A stretch of DNA of 64,000 nt from an uncultured Lachnospiraceae bacterium. Its GTDB lineage: Bacteria > Bacillota > Clostridia > Lachnospirales > Lachnospiraceae. Location: the NCBI GenBank assembly GCA_905233695.1, contig CAJODN010000009.1, positions 1-64,000 of the forward strand. The letters are read 5' to 3'. The position numbers were made by a program, and so were the translations under genes. Shown here one piece after another: positions 1 to 7,418 of the stretch (the stretch's first letter is position 1; every line of letters begins with the position of its first letter). The notes beneath the pieces were generated by a model. It worked only from the letters and a program-made list of their open reading frames with translations, made no database searches and had not been told where the DNA came from.

Positions 1-172
1 TAAGTTTATCAATATCATCAGCTGAATACTTCTTTACGTTCAAAAATTCTGTCTCATCTAGTGATTGACCTGCTACCCTTTTACAATTGGTTGCCTTGTG
101 TAAATATGCATAGTTGTCAGCGAGCGTGGCGTTAGATGGTACGCCTTCATTATGACTAAGAAATTGATACAA
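1..172 (-). other. Open reading frame running off the left edge (partial or remnant)
   Basis: On the minus strand one frame stays open from a TTG codon at 172 to the window edge, about 57 codons with natural composition (reading LYQFLSHNEGVPSN... and ending near KKYSADDIDKL). I do not recognise the family. The TTG follows an in-frame TGA directly and has no ribosome binding site; a 20-base hairpin lies just upstream. The visible part is therefore either the 5' end of a gene with a poor start or the surviving 3' part of a truncated gene. It is divergent from the LysR gene, the usual place for a LysR target, but that link is inference. Confidence 0.35.
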
Positions 173-179
173 TCACACG

Positions 180-199
180 ATGCACACTTTTGTGTGCAT
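180..199. promoter_or_regulatory. Perfect 8-bp inverted repeat in the LysR divergent region
   Basis: ATGCACAC and GTGTGCAT are separated by TTTT. The dyad lies between the left-edge reading frame and the LysR gene. It may be an operator or a small hairpin; the sequence does not decide between them. The rest of 200-407 shows no convincing gene, only AT-rich sequence and the LysR ribosome binding site. Confidence 0.4.
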
Positions 200-407
200 A
201 CCCCAGAAATCACATAAAACCGCAATAATATTGTATATTTACACCACAATTATATCAAGCGAGCAGTTGACAATCTGCCCGGTCCTTCTATGTGCAAATG
301 CTTGTCCACCATGGCTTCCCATGTTAAAATTGAATACGAAGAAAAAAGCTGATACTACAATGAGTATTAGCATAGAATAATGTAATTAAAATTCGGAGGA
401 CACGATA

Positions 408-1280
408 ATGGATATAAGAACTATGCAATACTATCTGGCAGTTGTTCGGGAAGGAACTATTTCTGCTGCGGCAGATGCTCTTCACGTAGCACAGCCATCC
501 CTGTCTCGTCGTATGAAGGAATTGGAAGAAGAATTAGGTGCACCTCTTTTTGTTCGAGGAAACCGTAAGATTACACTTACTGAGGAAGGAATGGTTTTAC
601 GAAGACGAGCGGAAGAAATGGTACGACTTATGCAGATGACTGAGGATGAGATTTCCCAGGTAAAAAATAACATTTCCGGTACTGTTCGAATAGGTGCAGG
701 AGAATCTGTATCATTCCATTATCTCTCTCGTACAGCAAGTCTACTCCTAAAGGAGCATCCTGATATAAGGTTTCAGATTACCAGCGGAGATACTAAGGAT
801 CTGATGGACCAGTTAAATGATGGTCTTATTGACTTTGCCGTTATATTTACTGACGTTGACCACTCATTATACCAGTCAATTGACCTTCCAACAGAGGATA
901 GCTTCGGTCTACTTATGCCAAAAAAATCAGACCTTGCAAAAAAAGATGTTATTCGCTGGTCTGATTTGAAAGGCTTGCCTATTCTAATTTCCAGAGCATC
1001 AGAGCCATATTTTTCTAGTTCTAATAAGCTTTCCGGACTACATATTGTCGCAATCTACAATCTTATATATAACGCCTCACTTATGGTTGAAGACGGAGTG
1101 GGGTATGCTCTTTGCTTTGATAATATTATTAACACAGCGGGGGACAGTCCTCTTATTTTCAGACCTGTCATCCCGCCGCTCAAATCAACCGGAAAACTAA
1201 TTTGGAAAAAATATCAGGTTTTCTCCCCTGCTGTTCAAATGTTTATTGATAGAATACAGGAAATTATTCCTGCAGAATAA
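408..1280 (+). CDS. LysR-family transcriptional regulator
   Basis: A 290-residue DNA-binding regulator. The N-terminal winged helix-turn-helix spans residues 1-60 (DIRTMQYYLAVVREG, then AAADALHVAQPSLSRRMKEL, then LFVRGNRKITLTEEG), the LysR signature. Residues about 90-290 form the periplasmic-binding-protein-like effector domain. The ATG is preceded at good spacing by CGGAGGA. Length is normal for the family. The gene stands alone on plus, divergent from the left-edge frame and convergent with the esterase operon. LysR proteins usually activate a divergent neighbour, so the left-edge gene is the candidate target. The effector cannot be told from sequence. Confidence 0.93.
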   Translation: MDIRTMQYYLAVVREGTISAAADALHVAQPSLSRRMKELEEELGAPLFVRGNRKITLTEEGMVLRRRAEEMVRLMQMTEDEISQVKNNISGTVRIGAGESVSFHYLSRTASLLLKEHPDIRFQITSGDTKDLMDQLNDGLIDFAVIFTDVDHSLYQSIDLPTEDSFGLLMPKKSDLAKKDVIRWSDLKGLPILISRASEPYFSSSNKLSGLHIVAIYNLIYNASLMVEDGVGYALCFDNIINTAGDSPLIFRPVIPPLKSTGKLIWKKYQVFSPAVQMFIDRIQEIIPAE

Positions 1281-1293
1281 ATCTACAAATTAC

Positions 1294-2280
1294 CTAACGA
1301 AAAATCTTGTTTAAATAGTTATAGAAACACTGCCCCCAAAATTGCTCGTCATGGCCATAGCCCTTAACATAATCGGTTTGGTTTTTCACACCCATTTGAT
1401 TAAGTACATCACGATAATACAATGTACAATCAATGTTCCATGGGTCCTCGTCTCCTACTGACATATACAGGTAATATGGTGTGTTTGCTTCTGTTGGTTG
1501 TGGGAACTTATCGAATACAGGCGTATTCCAGAAGGTACCCTTATAATATTCAGTAGGAATAACTCCTGTATCTGGGGCAAACCCTGCAATATATCCAAAC
1601 TTATCTAACCACTTAAAGCCAGTGCAAAGGGATTTCGCGCCGCCTTCAGACAGTCCTGCAACTGCTGTGTTTTCCCTGCCAGTTTTTACAGAATATGTCT
1701 TCTCAATAAAAGGCATCAAATCAATTGCAACATCGTCTATGGCCTTGTCATAAATATATCGTAGCTGCTCCTCGCTTTTACTACTCTTCTCGCTTTGCTT
1801 GTCTGTATACATATCCACATTTACAATAATCATAGGAACAGTCAAGCCGTCATGTAGCATATTACCATACAGCATTGTAAGAAATGAACCATCGTTAATC
1901 TGGTCGGTATGACTTCCGTCAAAGCCATGAAATACATACATTACAGGATATTTCTCATTCTTGTTGTAACCTGCCGGAAGCAACACATTGCACTGCTTAT
2001 TATCACCTGCTGTTGTCGAATAATAAGTAACATCCTCATCAACAGTTCCATAATCTACCCCAAAGCGTTTCTTGAACATTTTATCATCTATATCATAGCG
2101 ATTCTCAGTTCCATATGGGTCATAATTAGAAGTTTTGCTTGTTGCCTGAGTGGTATTGGTAGTATTAACCTTAACATCTGTATTAGTGCTGGTATTCTCA
2201 CTTGCAGACTTTGACTTCTGGCACCCAAATAAAGCCAGTGCCATTATAAGTATTAACGCAATAGATATAATTCTTTTCAT
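1294..2280 (-). CDS. Lipoprotein esterase of the esterase D / feruloyl esterase (CE1-like) fold
   Basis: A 328-residue secreted alpha/beta hydrolase. The N-terminus MKRIISIALILIMALALFGC is a lipoprotein signal with lipobox LFGC, followed by a Ser/Thr/Asn-rich linker to residue about 60. The catalytic part shows PVMYVFHGFDGS (oxyanion region), GLSEGG (nucleophile serine) and GYGHDEQFW (histidine). CE1-like esterases release ferulic, acetyl or similar esters from plant polysaccharide; that substrate is inferred from family resemblance only. AAAGGAGA precedes the ATG. It is the last gene of an operon with the acetyltransferase and the cyclophilin-like lipoprotein, so it may work at the outer face of the membrane. 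Confidence 0.8.
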   Translation of the reverse strand: MKRIISIALILIMALALFGCQKSKSASENTSTNTDVKVNTTNTTQATSKTSNYDPYGTENRYDIDDKMFKKRFGVDYGTVDEDVTYYSTTAGDNKQCNVLLPAGYNKNEKYPVMYVFHGFDGSHTDQINDGSFLTMLYGNMLHDGLTVPMIIVNVDMYTDKQSEKSSKSEEQLRYIYDKAIDDVAIDLMPFIEKTYSVKTGRENTAVAGLSEGGAKSLCTGFKWLDKFGYIAGFAPDTGVIPTEYYKGTFWNTPVFDKFPQPTEANTPYYLYMSVGDEDPWNIDCTLYYRDVLNQMGVKNQTDYVKGYGHDEQFWGQCFYNYLNKIFR

Positions 2281-2331
2281 AAATCTCTCCTTTCGCTGAT
2301 TGACAGGGGGTGACAGGGAGACGGTCTTTTG

Positions 2332-2898
2332 TCAACCTATGCTTTTTATTTGCTTGGCTGGAACGCCTCCTACTATACAATTGGCAGGAACGTCTTTTGT
2401 TACAACTGCTCCTGCGGCGATTACTGCGTTATCACCAATTGTAACTCCCTTTGTCACAACAGCATTTGCACCAATCCATACATTCTTGCCAATTCTAATA
2501 GGTGCTGGATGAAGTTGCTGTCTCTTCTCTGGGGCCAGGTCGTGGTCCAGTGTCGCAAGCACAACACCGTGGCCTATTAGCGCCCCATCATCAATAAATA
2601 TGCCGCCCTGGTCTTGGAACTTGCAACCAGCGTTAATAAAGACGTTTTTGCCAATAGTTATATTCTTGCCAAAGTCAGTATAGAAAGGTGGAAACAGCCC
2701 AAACCCTTCTCCTACCGGCTTTCCTATCACCTCCGAAAACAGCTTTGATAACTCTTCCGGTTCATGATACTTCGTATTAATCTCCATGGTAAGCTTCTGG
2801 GACTCTCGGCTATAATACCTCATTTGTTCTATATACTCTCTATTGGTTCCCAGCGTTTCTCCATTATTAAAATGCTTTAACAATTCTTCCAAACTCAT
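2332..2898 (-). CDS. Hexapeptide-repeat O-acetyltransferase (maltose/galactoside acetyltransferase type)
   Basis: A 188-residue left-handed beta-helix acetyltransferase. An N-terminal helical segment (residues 1-60) precedes repeated hexapeptides ([13 protein letters not shown], then [29 protein letters not shown] and [15 protein letters not shown]). The motif [11 protein letters not shown] carries the histidine expected to act as general base. The family moves acetyl from acetyl-CoA to a sugar hydroxyl and works as a trimer in the cytoplasm. It sits 15 bases after the cyclophilin-like gene and 51 before the esterase. Acetylase and esterase in one operon suggest one acts on what the other makes, but this is inference. 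Confidence 0.9.
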   Translation of the reverse strand: MSLEELLKHFNNGETLGTNREYIEQMRYYSRESQKLTMEINTKYHEPEELSKLFSEVIGKPVGEGFGLFPPFYTDFGKNITIGKNVFINAGCKFQDQGGIFIDDGALIGHGVVLATLDHDLAPEKRQQLHPAPIRIGKNVWIGANAVVTKGVTIGDNAVIAAGAVVTKDVPANCIVGGVPAKQIKSIG

Positions 2899-2913
2899 TA
2901 TTAGTTTTGCCTC

Positions 2914-3423
2914 CTATCTGGTAAATGTTATTGTAACATCCCCATTTCCCAGTAATTCCTTCATCTGAGATGCAGACTTATCTGTTATCTTGCCCAGTCT
3001 TGTATATGCCCATGAATTAGAGCCATAGAAGACAACAATCTGATTGCCTGAATAAAGAACAATGTCTCCGGCACTAGTTGTAGTCTGCACATCGTTTTTA
3101 GGGAGATTCTGTCCAATGGAGCCCACCTGTTCAAAGCCTCCATACATCGACATATTAATCGTAAGAGGTTTCTGGGCGGCAAGTTGTTTTAAGGCATCTA
3201 CTGACTCGTTTTGCTCCCATGCAACATTTACCATAGTACCATTGATAGACATCTTCATATCCTCAGATACCTGTCCGTTGTCACTAACTGACACTTCCTG
3301 AGTTGTATTATCATTGACCGCATTAGAAGTGGCATTGTTTGTCGACTCACTTTGGCAGCCGCAAGCAGTTATGGCAATAGCCGTTAATACAAGTGCTACA
3401 AGTAAACTTCCTTTCTTCATCAT
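2914..3423 (-). CDS. Lipoprotein with a cyclophilin-like fold domain
   Basis: A 169-residue protein. The first 25 residues are a lipoprotein signal (AIAITACGC); a polar linker follows to about residue 55. Residues 56-169 match the bacterial cyclophilin-like domain: MSINGTMVNVAWEQNES, MYGGFEQVGSIGQNLP, AGDIVLYSGNQIVVFYG and SWAYTRLGKI. Members of this group are not proven prolyl isomerases. GGAGGTGT precedes the first of two adjacent ATG codons. A good promoter lies directly upstream, making this the first gene of the three-gene operon. Confidence 0.8.
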   Translation of the reverse strand: MMKKGSLLVALVLTAIAITACGCQSESTNNATSNAVNDNTTQEVSVSDNGQVSEDMKMSINGTMVNVAWEQNESVDALKQLAAQKPLTINMSMYGGFEQVGSIGQNLPKNDVQTTTSAGDIVLYSGNQIVVFYGSNSWAYTRLGKITDKSASQMKELLGNGDVTITFTR

Positions 3424-3462
3424 TTTGACACCTCCATTATTATGTCTTTGCTTTATGGTTTA

Positions 3463-3491
3463 ATTATAGTTGCAACATTTCATATATTCAA
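3463..3491 (-). promoter_or_regulatory. Sigma-A type promoter of the cyclophilin-like/acetyltransferase/esterase operon
   Basis: On the minus strand the -35 TTGAAT (3486-3491) and the -10 TATAAT (3463-3468) are separated by exactly 17 bases. The start site would lie near 3456, about 33 bases before the first ATG. Confidence 0.75.
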
Positions 3492-3542
3492 ATACTTAAT
3501 AACTATAGCTTCCTATATCAAAAGTGAATAGGAATCACTGCA

Positions 3543-3575
3543 CAAAAAACTCCGAAACATTTCTGCCTCGGAGTT
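3543..3575 (-). terminator. Rho-independent terminator after the membrane hydrolase
   Basis: On minus, AACTCCGA pairs with TCGGAGTT around a 12-base loop and runs into TTTTTTG. It follows the stop codon of the 3613-4536 gene and separates it from the next operon. Confidence 0.8.
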
Positions 3576-3612
3576 ATGTCAAGAATATACGTGTCATGAA
3601 TATACATCTCAA

Positions 3613-4536
3613 TTACAACCTATCCTTCATAAATCTTGTGGATGCTTTCTCTGCCTGCTCAAGCTGCTTGTCAAAGAATCCATGCTCGCCGTCTTTAATT
3701 ACAACCAGCTCTGCTGATGGGAAGAACTGCATGAAATAGTTGGTGGAATCAAGGGTTACATCCTCATCAATATCGCCTTGTAGCACGATTACATCCTTGT
3801 TAAGCGCTCTTATCTTGTCCCTGATACCAATCTGACTTAGCTCAGTAAGATACTTCTCGCTAACTAGCAGATTATCCCAATCATACAATTGTCCATTTTC
3901 ATAGGAAATGTCATTTGGATCACTGTTCCTAATATTCTCAGTAGGACCATTCTTTAATACTTCAGAAGCATAATCTGCCATATAGAAAGCAGGATAAAAG
4001 AGAACCACTCCCTTAATCTCATCCTTATGCTTCTCTGCCACAACAGTTGCTATCAGGCCGCCGAAGCTTTGACCACTTATGAAAATGTTGTTATTGTCAT
4101 AGGCGTCATTTTTCTCCACATAGTCTAATACAATCTCATAATCAGTTATCTCTGTAAATGCTGTCATCTCAGAGGAGTGTACAGAAGTTGAGCTATTGCG
4201 AGAGCCTCCAACAAAGTCGAATACTATTACCGCAAATCCTTTGTTGCCGTAATACTCCGCTACATCCTCACAATTCTCCATTGTACTGTTATAACCATGA
4301 GATACAATAATTACAGGATGGGTTGGCATCCCATCTCTTGGTGTGAAAATCCTGGCGTTGAAATCATAATCACTTCCATTAGTTGAGGACTTAGGCGTCT
4401 GAAAAACCATATCAGTAATTATTGGTTTGCTAAATGAAATACCACAATAGACGGCTATGCCCAAAGTTGCTACAAGCACAGCATTAATAAATGAAATTAC
4501 AATAATTGATGTTATTTTATAAGCTTTTCTATTCAT
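3613..4536 (-). CDS. Membrane-anchored alpha/beta hydrolase
   Basis: A 307-residue serine hydrolase of the prolyl-oligopeptidase/dienelactone hydrolase superfamily. A single N-terminal membrane helix (TSIIVISFINAVLVATLGIA) should anchor it with the catalytic domain outside. Motifs: HPVIIVSHGY (oxyanion), GQSFGG (serine), LQGDIDEDV (acid) and KDGEHGFF (histidine). I place the start at the ATG at 4536 (MNRKAYK) because GGAGAG lies just upstream; an earlier in-frame start at 4572 would overlap the ATPase gene. The next gene upstream ends at 4557. Substrate unknown. Confidence 0.82.
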   Translation of the reverse strand: MNRKAYKITSIIVISFINAVLVATLGIAVYCGISFSKPIITDMVFQTPKSSTNGSDYDFNARIFTPRDGMPTHPVIIVSHGYNSTMENCEDVAEYYGNKGFAVIVFDFVGGSRNSSTSVHSSEMTAFTEITDYEIVLDYVEKNDAYDNNNIFISGQSFGGLIATVVAEKHKDEIKGVVLFYPAFYMADYASEVLKNGPTENIRNSDPNDISYENGQLYDWDNLLVSEKYLTELSQIGIRDKIRALNKDVIVLQGDIDEDVTLDSTNYFMQFFPSAELVVIKDGEHGFFDKQLEQAEKASTRFMKDRL

Positions 4537-4556
4537 AATACTCTCCTTCAAAGTTG

Positions 4557-5849
4557 CTAATTTTTCAAGCATCCAATAGGAATAACATATACACCATCTT
4601 CACGCTTATAACCATATTCAGTAGCTGTTATGACAAGCTTAAGATCCGGTAATCTTAGTGGTACCTGCTTTTCTTTTTTGTTGTACTCCCCAATAAGTCT
4701 TTCGATTTTGCACAGATGCTCGGCACCCATATCAATTTCTTTGCTTCCGAGTTTGAACTCTATCAAGGCATATCTACCATCCTTAAGATGAAGCACTGCA
4801 TCTGCTTCCAAACCATAGCGGTCATGATAATATGAGACCTCTCCGTTCATTCCGGAGGAATAAATCTTTAAGTCTCTGATACATAATGACTCGAAAAGGA
4901 AACCTAAAGTCTTAAAATCTGTATTGAAGTAGTCAGGCGAAAGTCCAAGTGCAGCAACTGCTATAGATGGATCCACAAGATTCCTTTTGTTTCCAGATCT
5001 GATAGCTTCCTTTGAACGGATTGCAGGACACCATGCAGGGAGTTCGTCTATTATGTATAAATCTTCAAGATCATGGAAATAATCATAGAAAGTAGGCTTT
5101 GATATTTCCGTTGCCTGCGAAGTATCTGAAAAAATGGTTTTTGTCTCTGCCAAAGTACATATATTTCTTGAATAAGATCGGAGCAAGCGTTCCGCCCATA
5201 AAGGATTTCTTTTAACATGACTAATATTAGAAATATCAGCATAACAAGTCTGATAAAATAGATCTGATGCGATAGAAAGAGCAGCTTCCCTATTTTCGAC
5301 ATCAATACTTTGCGGCCATCCACCACGACAGATAGCATAGATAAGGTCATCAATCGTTAGCTTAGACTGTTCCCATTCGATATCCTTTCCATCAAAAAGA
5401 TCCATAAGTGAAACGGTGCCTGAAGACTCGCCACTTTCATACAGGCTCATAGGGAACATACGAAGTGTTGAAATCCTCAATGTTCCAGTATGTGCCGTTT
5501 CAACCTTCTGAGAAGAAGAGCCGGTGAGAATGTATTGACCTTTTAACCCGGAGTCGTCCACACTCTTACGTATTGCACCCCAAATCTTTGGAGCATCCTG
5601 CCATTCGTCAAATAGCCTTGGTTTATCTCCAATCAGAAGCTTTGAAGGCATATTTTCGGCAACTGACAATAATCTTTCACGGGTATCTTCATCTTGAAAC
5701 TCTATATAGCTATTTGCAAAATGCTTTGCAGTTGTTGTTTTTCCGCAGCCCTTTGGCCCCACGATTAATGTTGCACCAAAAGCCTCAAGCTTTAGTTTTA
5801 ACACGACATCAGTTATTCGGTTGAGGTATATCTTTTCTGTATTATCCAT
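4557..5849 (-). CDS. AAA-type ATPase with DUF4143 C-terminal domain
   Basis: A 430-residue P-loop ATPase. Walker A GPKGCGKTTT lies near residue 35 and a Walker B-like RLFDEWQDAP near residue 80, followed by the sensor-like YILTGSSSQ. Residues about 200-400 form the DUF4143 region, ending in a nuclease-like fold segment (ADAVLHLKDGRYALIEFKLGSKEID) with a restriction-endonuclease-like E-F-K pattern. These genes are common singletons or mobile cargo in gut anaerobes and their function is not established. Three direct repeats precede the gene. It may form a unit with the downstream hydrolase, which starts 20 bases after its stop. Confidence 0.82.
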   Translation of the reverse strand: MDNTEKIYLNRITDVVLKLKLEAFGATLIVGPKGCGKTTTAKHFANSYIEFQDEDTRERLLSVAENMPSKLLIGDKPRLFDEWQDAPKIWGAIRKSVDDSGLKGQYILTGSSSQKVETAHTGTLRISTLRMFPMSLYESGESSGTVSLMDLFDGKDIEWEQSKLTIDDLIYAICRGGWPQSIDVENREAALSIASDLFYQTCYADISNISHVKRNPLWAERLLRSYSRNICTLAETKTIFSDTSQATEISKPTFYDYFHDLEDLYIIDELPAWCPAIRSKEAIRSGNKRNLVDPSIAVAALGLSPDYFNTDFKTLGFLFESLCIRDLKIYSSGMNGEVSYYHDRYGLEADAVLHLKDGRYALIEFKLGSKEIDMGAEHLCKIERLIGEYNKKEKQVPLRLPDLKLVITATEYGYKREDGVYVIPIGCLKN

Positions 5850-5885
5850 ACGTTAATCTCCTCAAGGATGATTATACCTCATTTA

Positions 5886-5942
5886 ACATTTATGCGCAAT
5901 TTTATTTTACATTTATGCGGTTGAAATCTTACATATATGCGC
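5886..5942 (-). repeat. Three direct repeats upstream of the DUF4143 ATPase
   Basis: ACATTTATGCGC (5886), ACATTTATGCGG (5909) and ACATATATGCGC (5931) repeat at spacings of 23 and 22 bases, about two helix turns each. They lie 37-93 bases upstream of the ATPase start, a position suited to an operator array or iterons. They are not terminators and are not seen elsewhere in the window. Confidence 0.7.
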
Positions 5943-6041
5943 TGTAACATCTTACAGATTTGTCAAAAGGTCCCCTTGTCAATGCATCCCAAATTTAAGA
6001 TTTGCGAAGCGAGACTGTTCCGGGTTGTTTTACAGTACACG

Positions 6042-6084
6042 CAAAAAAGCCCTAACACGGTAACTGTTCTACCATATTAGAGCT
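6042..6084 (-). terminator. Rho-independent terminator after the FliD-C-like gene
   Basis: On minus, a 13-bp stem (CTCTAATATGGTA against TACCGTGTTAGGG, with G-U pairs) closes a loop of about 7 bases and is followed by CTTTTTTG. It lies 60 bases after the stop of the 6144-7319 gene. Between this and the ATPase repeats (5943-6041) I see only a short dyad around AAGGTCCCCTT and no gene. Confidence 0.8.
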
Positions 6085-6143
6085 GTAATGTATATTCTAT
6101 GTACGAACACAATCACAAAACACAGCCGATTGTGTTCTTATTA

Positions 6144-7319
6144 CTATACCTGTCCAACAAGCGTAGACATTATGTCTTGAGCATTGGTGTTGTACGTACC
6201 GCTTGCATTGTATCCACTCATGGCATTATTCTGAGTCGTTGAATAATAATTAACAAGGGATGCATTAGCCTCTATTGCCTTGGCATAGTTCGTAAGGTTA
6301 TTCTTAATCGTGTCTTCGTCGGCATTGTTGAATACGTTCTTATTAAATGAAAGCTTGCCGTCAGCCCCTACGGAAATACCTATCTCAGCCAAGTCCTTAC
6401 TGTTACTTGCCGTCTTCTGTGTAAGAGCGTTAACATTAGAACCTACGCCCGATACACTGCTATTCTTACCGGACTGTACCGTATTATTATAATACTCTAT
6501 GAACTTACTAACTTCAGCTGCAACTCCATCCTTATTGGATACAGTATTACCGTCAGCATCCCTCTTACTTGCATAGAGATCTGAACCCTTCAGCTTAGCG
6601 ATACTCTCAGTTAAGCTCTTAGAATTAGAAACTGTCTCAACAGTTGATTTGTTGGCATCTGTCGTTGTAACCTGTGCCGTTGTCGTCGATATTCTGTTAA
6701 GTCTGCTTGCAACCTCAGAGCCATAGCTTAATGCGGCATTACCGTCAAATGTACTCTTAACTGTATCAAGGTCAACATCCTTTAACTTCTTGGTATCAAG
6801 CGACATTGTGCCGTCATTATTAACTGATATTCCGATTGCACTTAAAGCATCCTTATTGGCTTTCGTTGCTTCTATAGCACCCGCAACATTGGAAGTCTTG
6901 TTAAGATCAGTTGACTTCTTACCGGCCGCAATGGAATCGTTATATGCATTAACGTATGACTTCAAGGCATTCTCCACCTTAGTTCTTGCATCTGTACCAT
7001 TCTCGGTGTCTTTAAATGTGTCGGCATTCTGAAGCGCTCCGAGAGAATCCTTTAAGTTATTAACAGAAGTGTTAAGCTTAGAATTAGCCTCTTTCGCCTC
7101 CTTAGATACCGTGGGATTCTTCCTCTCATTAAGAATCTTATCGAGAGTGTTGTTACTGCCGGTGGATGATGCTTTATTGCTTACAGAACCAAGCTCTGAA
7201 GCATAGTAAGACTTCATAAGCTTACCGTAACTTCCGCTTCTTAGAGATGCATAATCGCCCAGCATTCCTGCGAGGCCGTTTGTCTTACCGAATAATGCAC
7301 TGTAATCTATTCCATTCAT
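6144..7319 (-). CDS. Protein with two FliD-C-like modules, function unknown
   Basis: A 391-residue Asn/Ser/Thr/Lys-rich protein without cysteine or a signal peptide. Two similar modules, at about residues 135-210 and 285-360, share the pattern L-x2-IGISV-x2-DG-x-S followed by DxDTxK or DEDTIK. This resembles the C-terminal part of the flagellar cap protein FliD, but the FliD N-terminal region is absent. The N-terminus MNGIDYSALFGKTNG is followed by helical sequence. I chose the ATG at 7319 because AAGGAGGT sits 7 bases upstream; an in-frame extension to 7346 lacks a site. It is monocistronic with its own promoter and terminator. A secreted or appendage-linked role is inference. Confidence 0.7.
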   Translation of the reverse strand: MNGIDYSALFGKTNGLAGMLGDYASLRSGSYGKLMKSYYASELGSVSNKASSTGSNNTLDKILNERKNPTVSKEAKEANSKLNTSVNNLKDSLGALQNADTFKDTENGTDARTKVENALKSYVNAYNDSIAAGKKSTDLNKTSNVAGAIEATKANKDALSAIGISVNNDGTMSLDTKKLKDVDLDTVKSTFDGNAALSYGSEVASRLNRISTTTAQVTTTDANKSTVETVSNSKSLTESIAKLKGSDLYASKRDADGNTVSNKDGVAAEVSKFIEYYNNTVQSGKNSSVSGVGSNVNALTQKTASNSKDLAEIGISVGADGKLSFNKNVFNNADEDTIKNNLTNYAKAIEANASLVNYYSTTQNNAMSGYNASGTYNTNAQDIMSTLVGQV

Positions 7320-7384
7320 AATACCAACCTCCTTATTGTCAGCCAATCTGACGGGTTGAATAAAACGTCTATCTTTACACTTTA

Positions 7385-7413
7385 ATTATACACCCATATT
7401 TGAGATTTGACAA
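7385..7413 (-). promoter_or_regulatory. Sigma-A type promoter of the FliD-C-like gene
   Basis: On minus, -35 TTGTCA (7408-7413) and -10 TATAAT (7385-7390) have a 17-base spacer. It starts next to the stop codon of the aldehyde dehydrogenase gene, so the two genes are separately transcribed. Confidence 0.75.
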
Positions 7414-7418
7414 GGAAA

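Noticed and set aside
180..380. Plus-strand 66-codon frame upstream of LysR
   Set aside because: No ribosome binding site, odd composition, overlaps the palindrome; the minus frame at 1-172 looks more protein-like.
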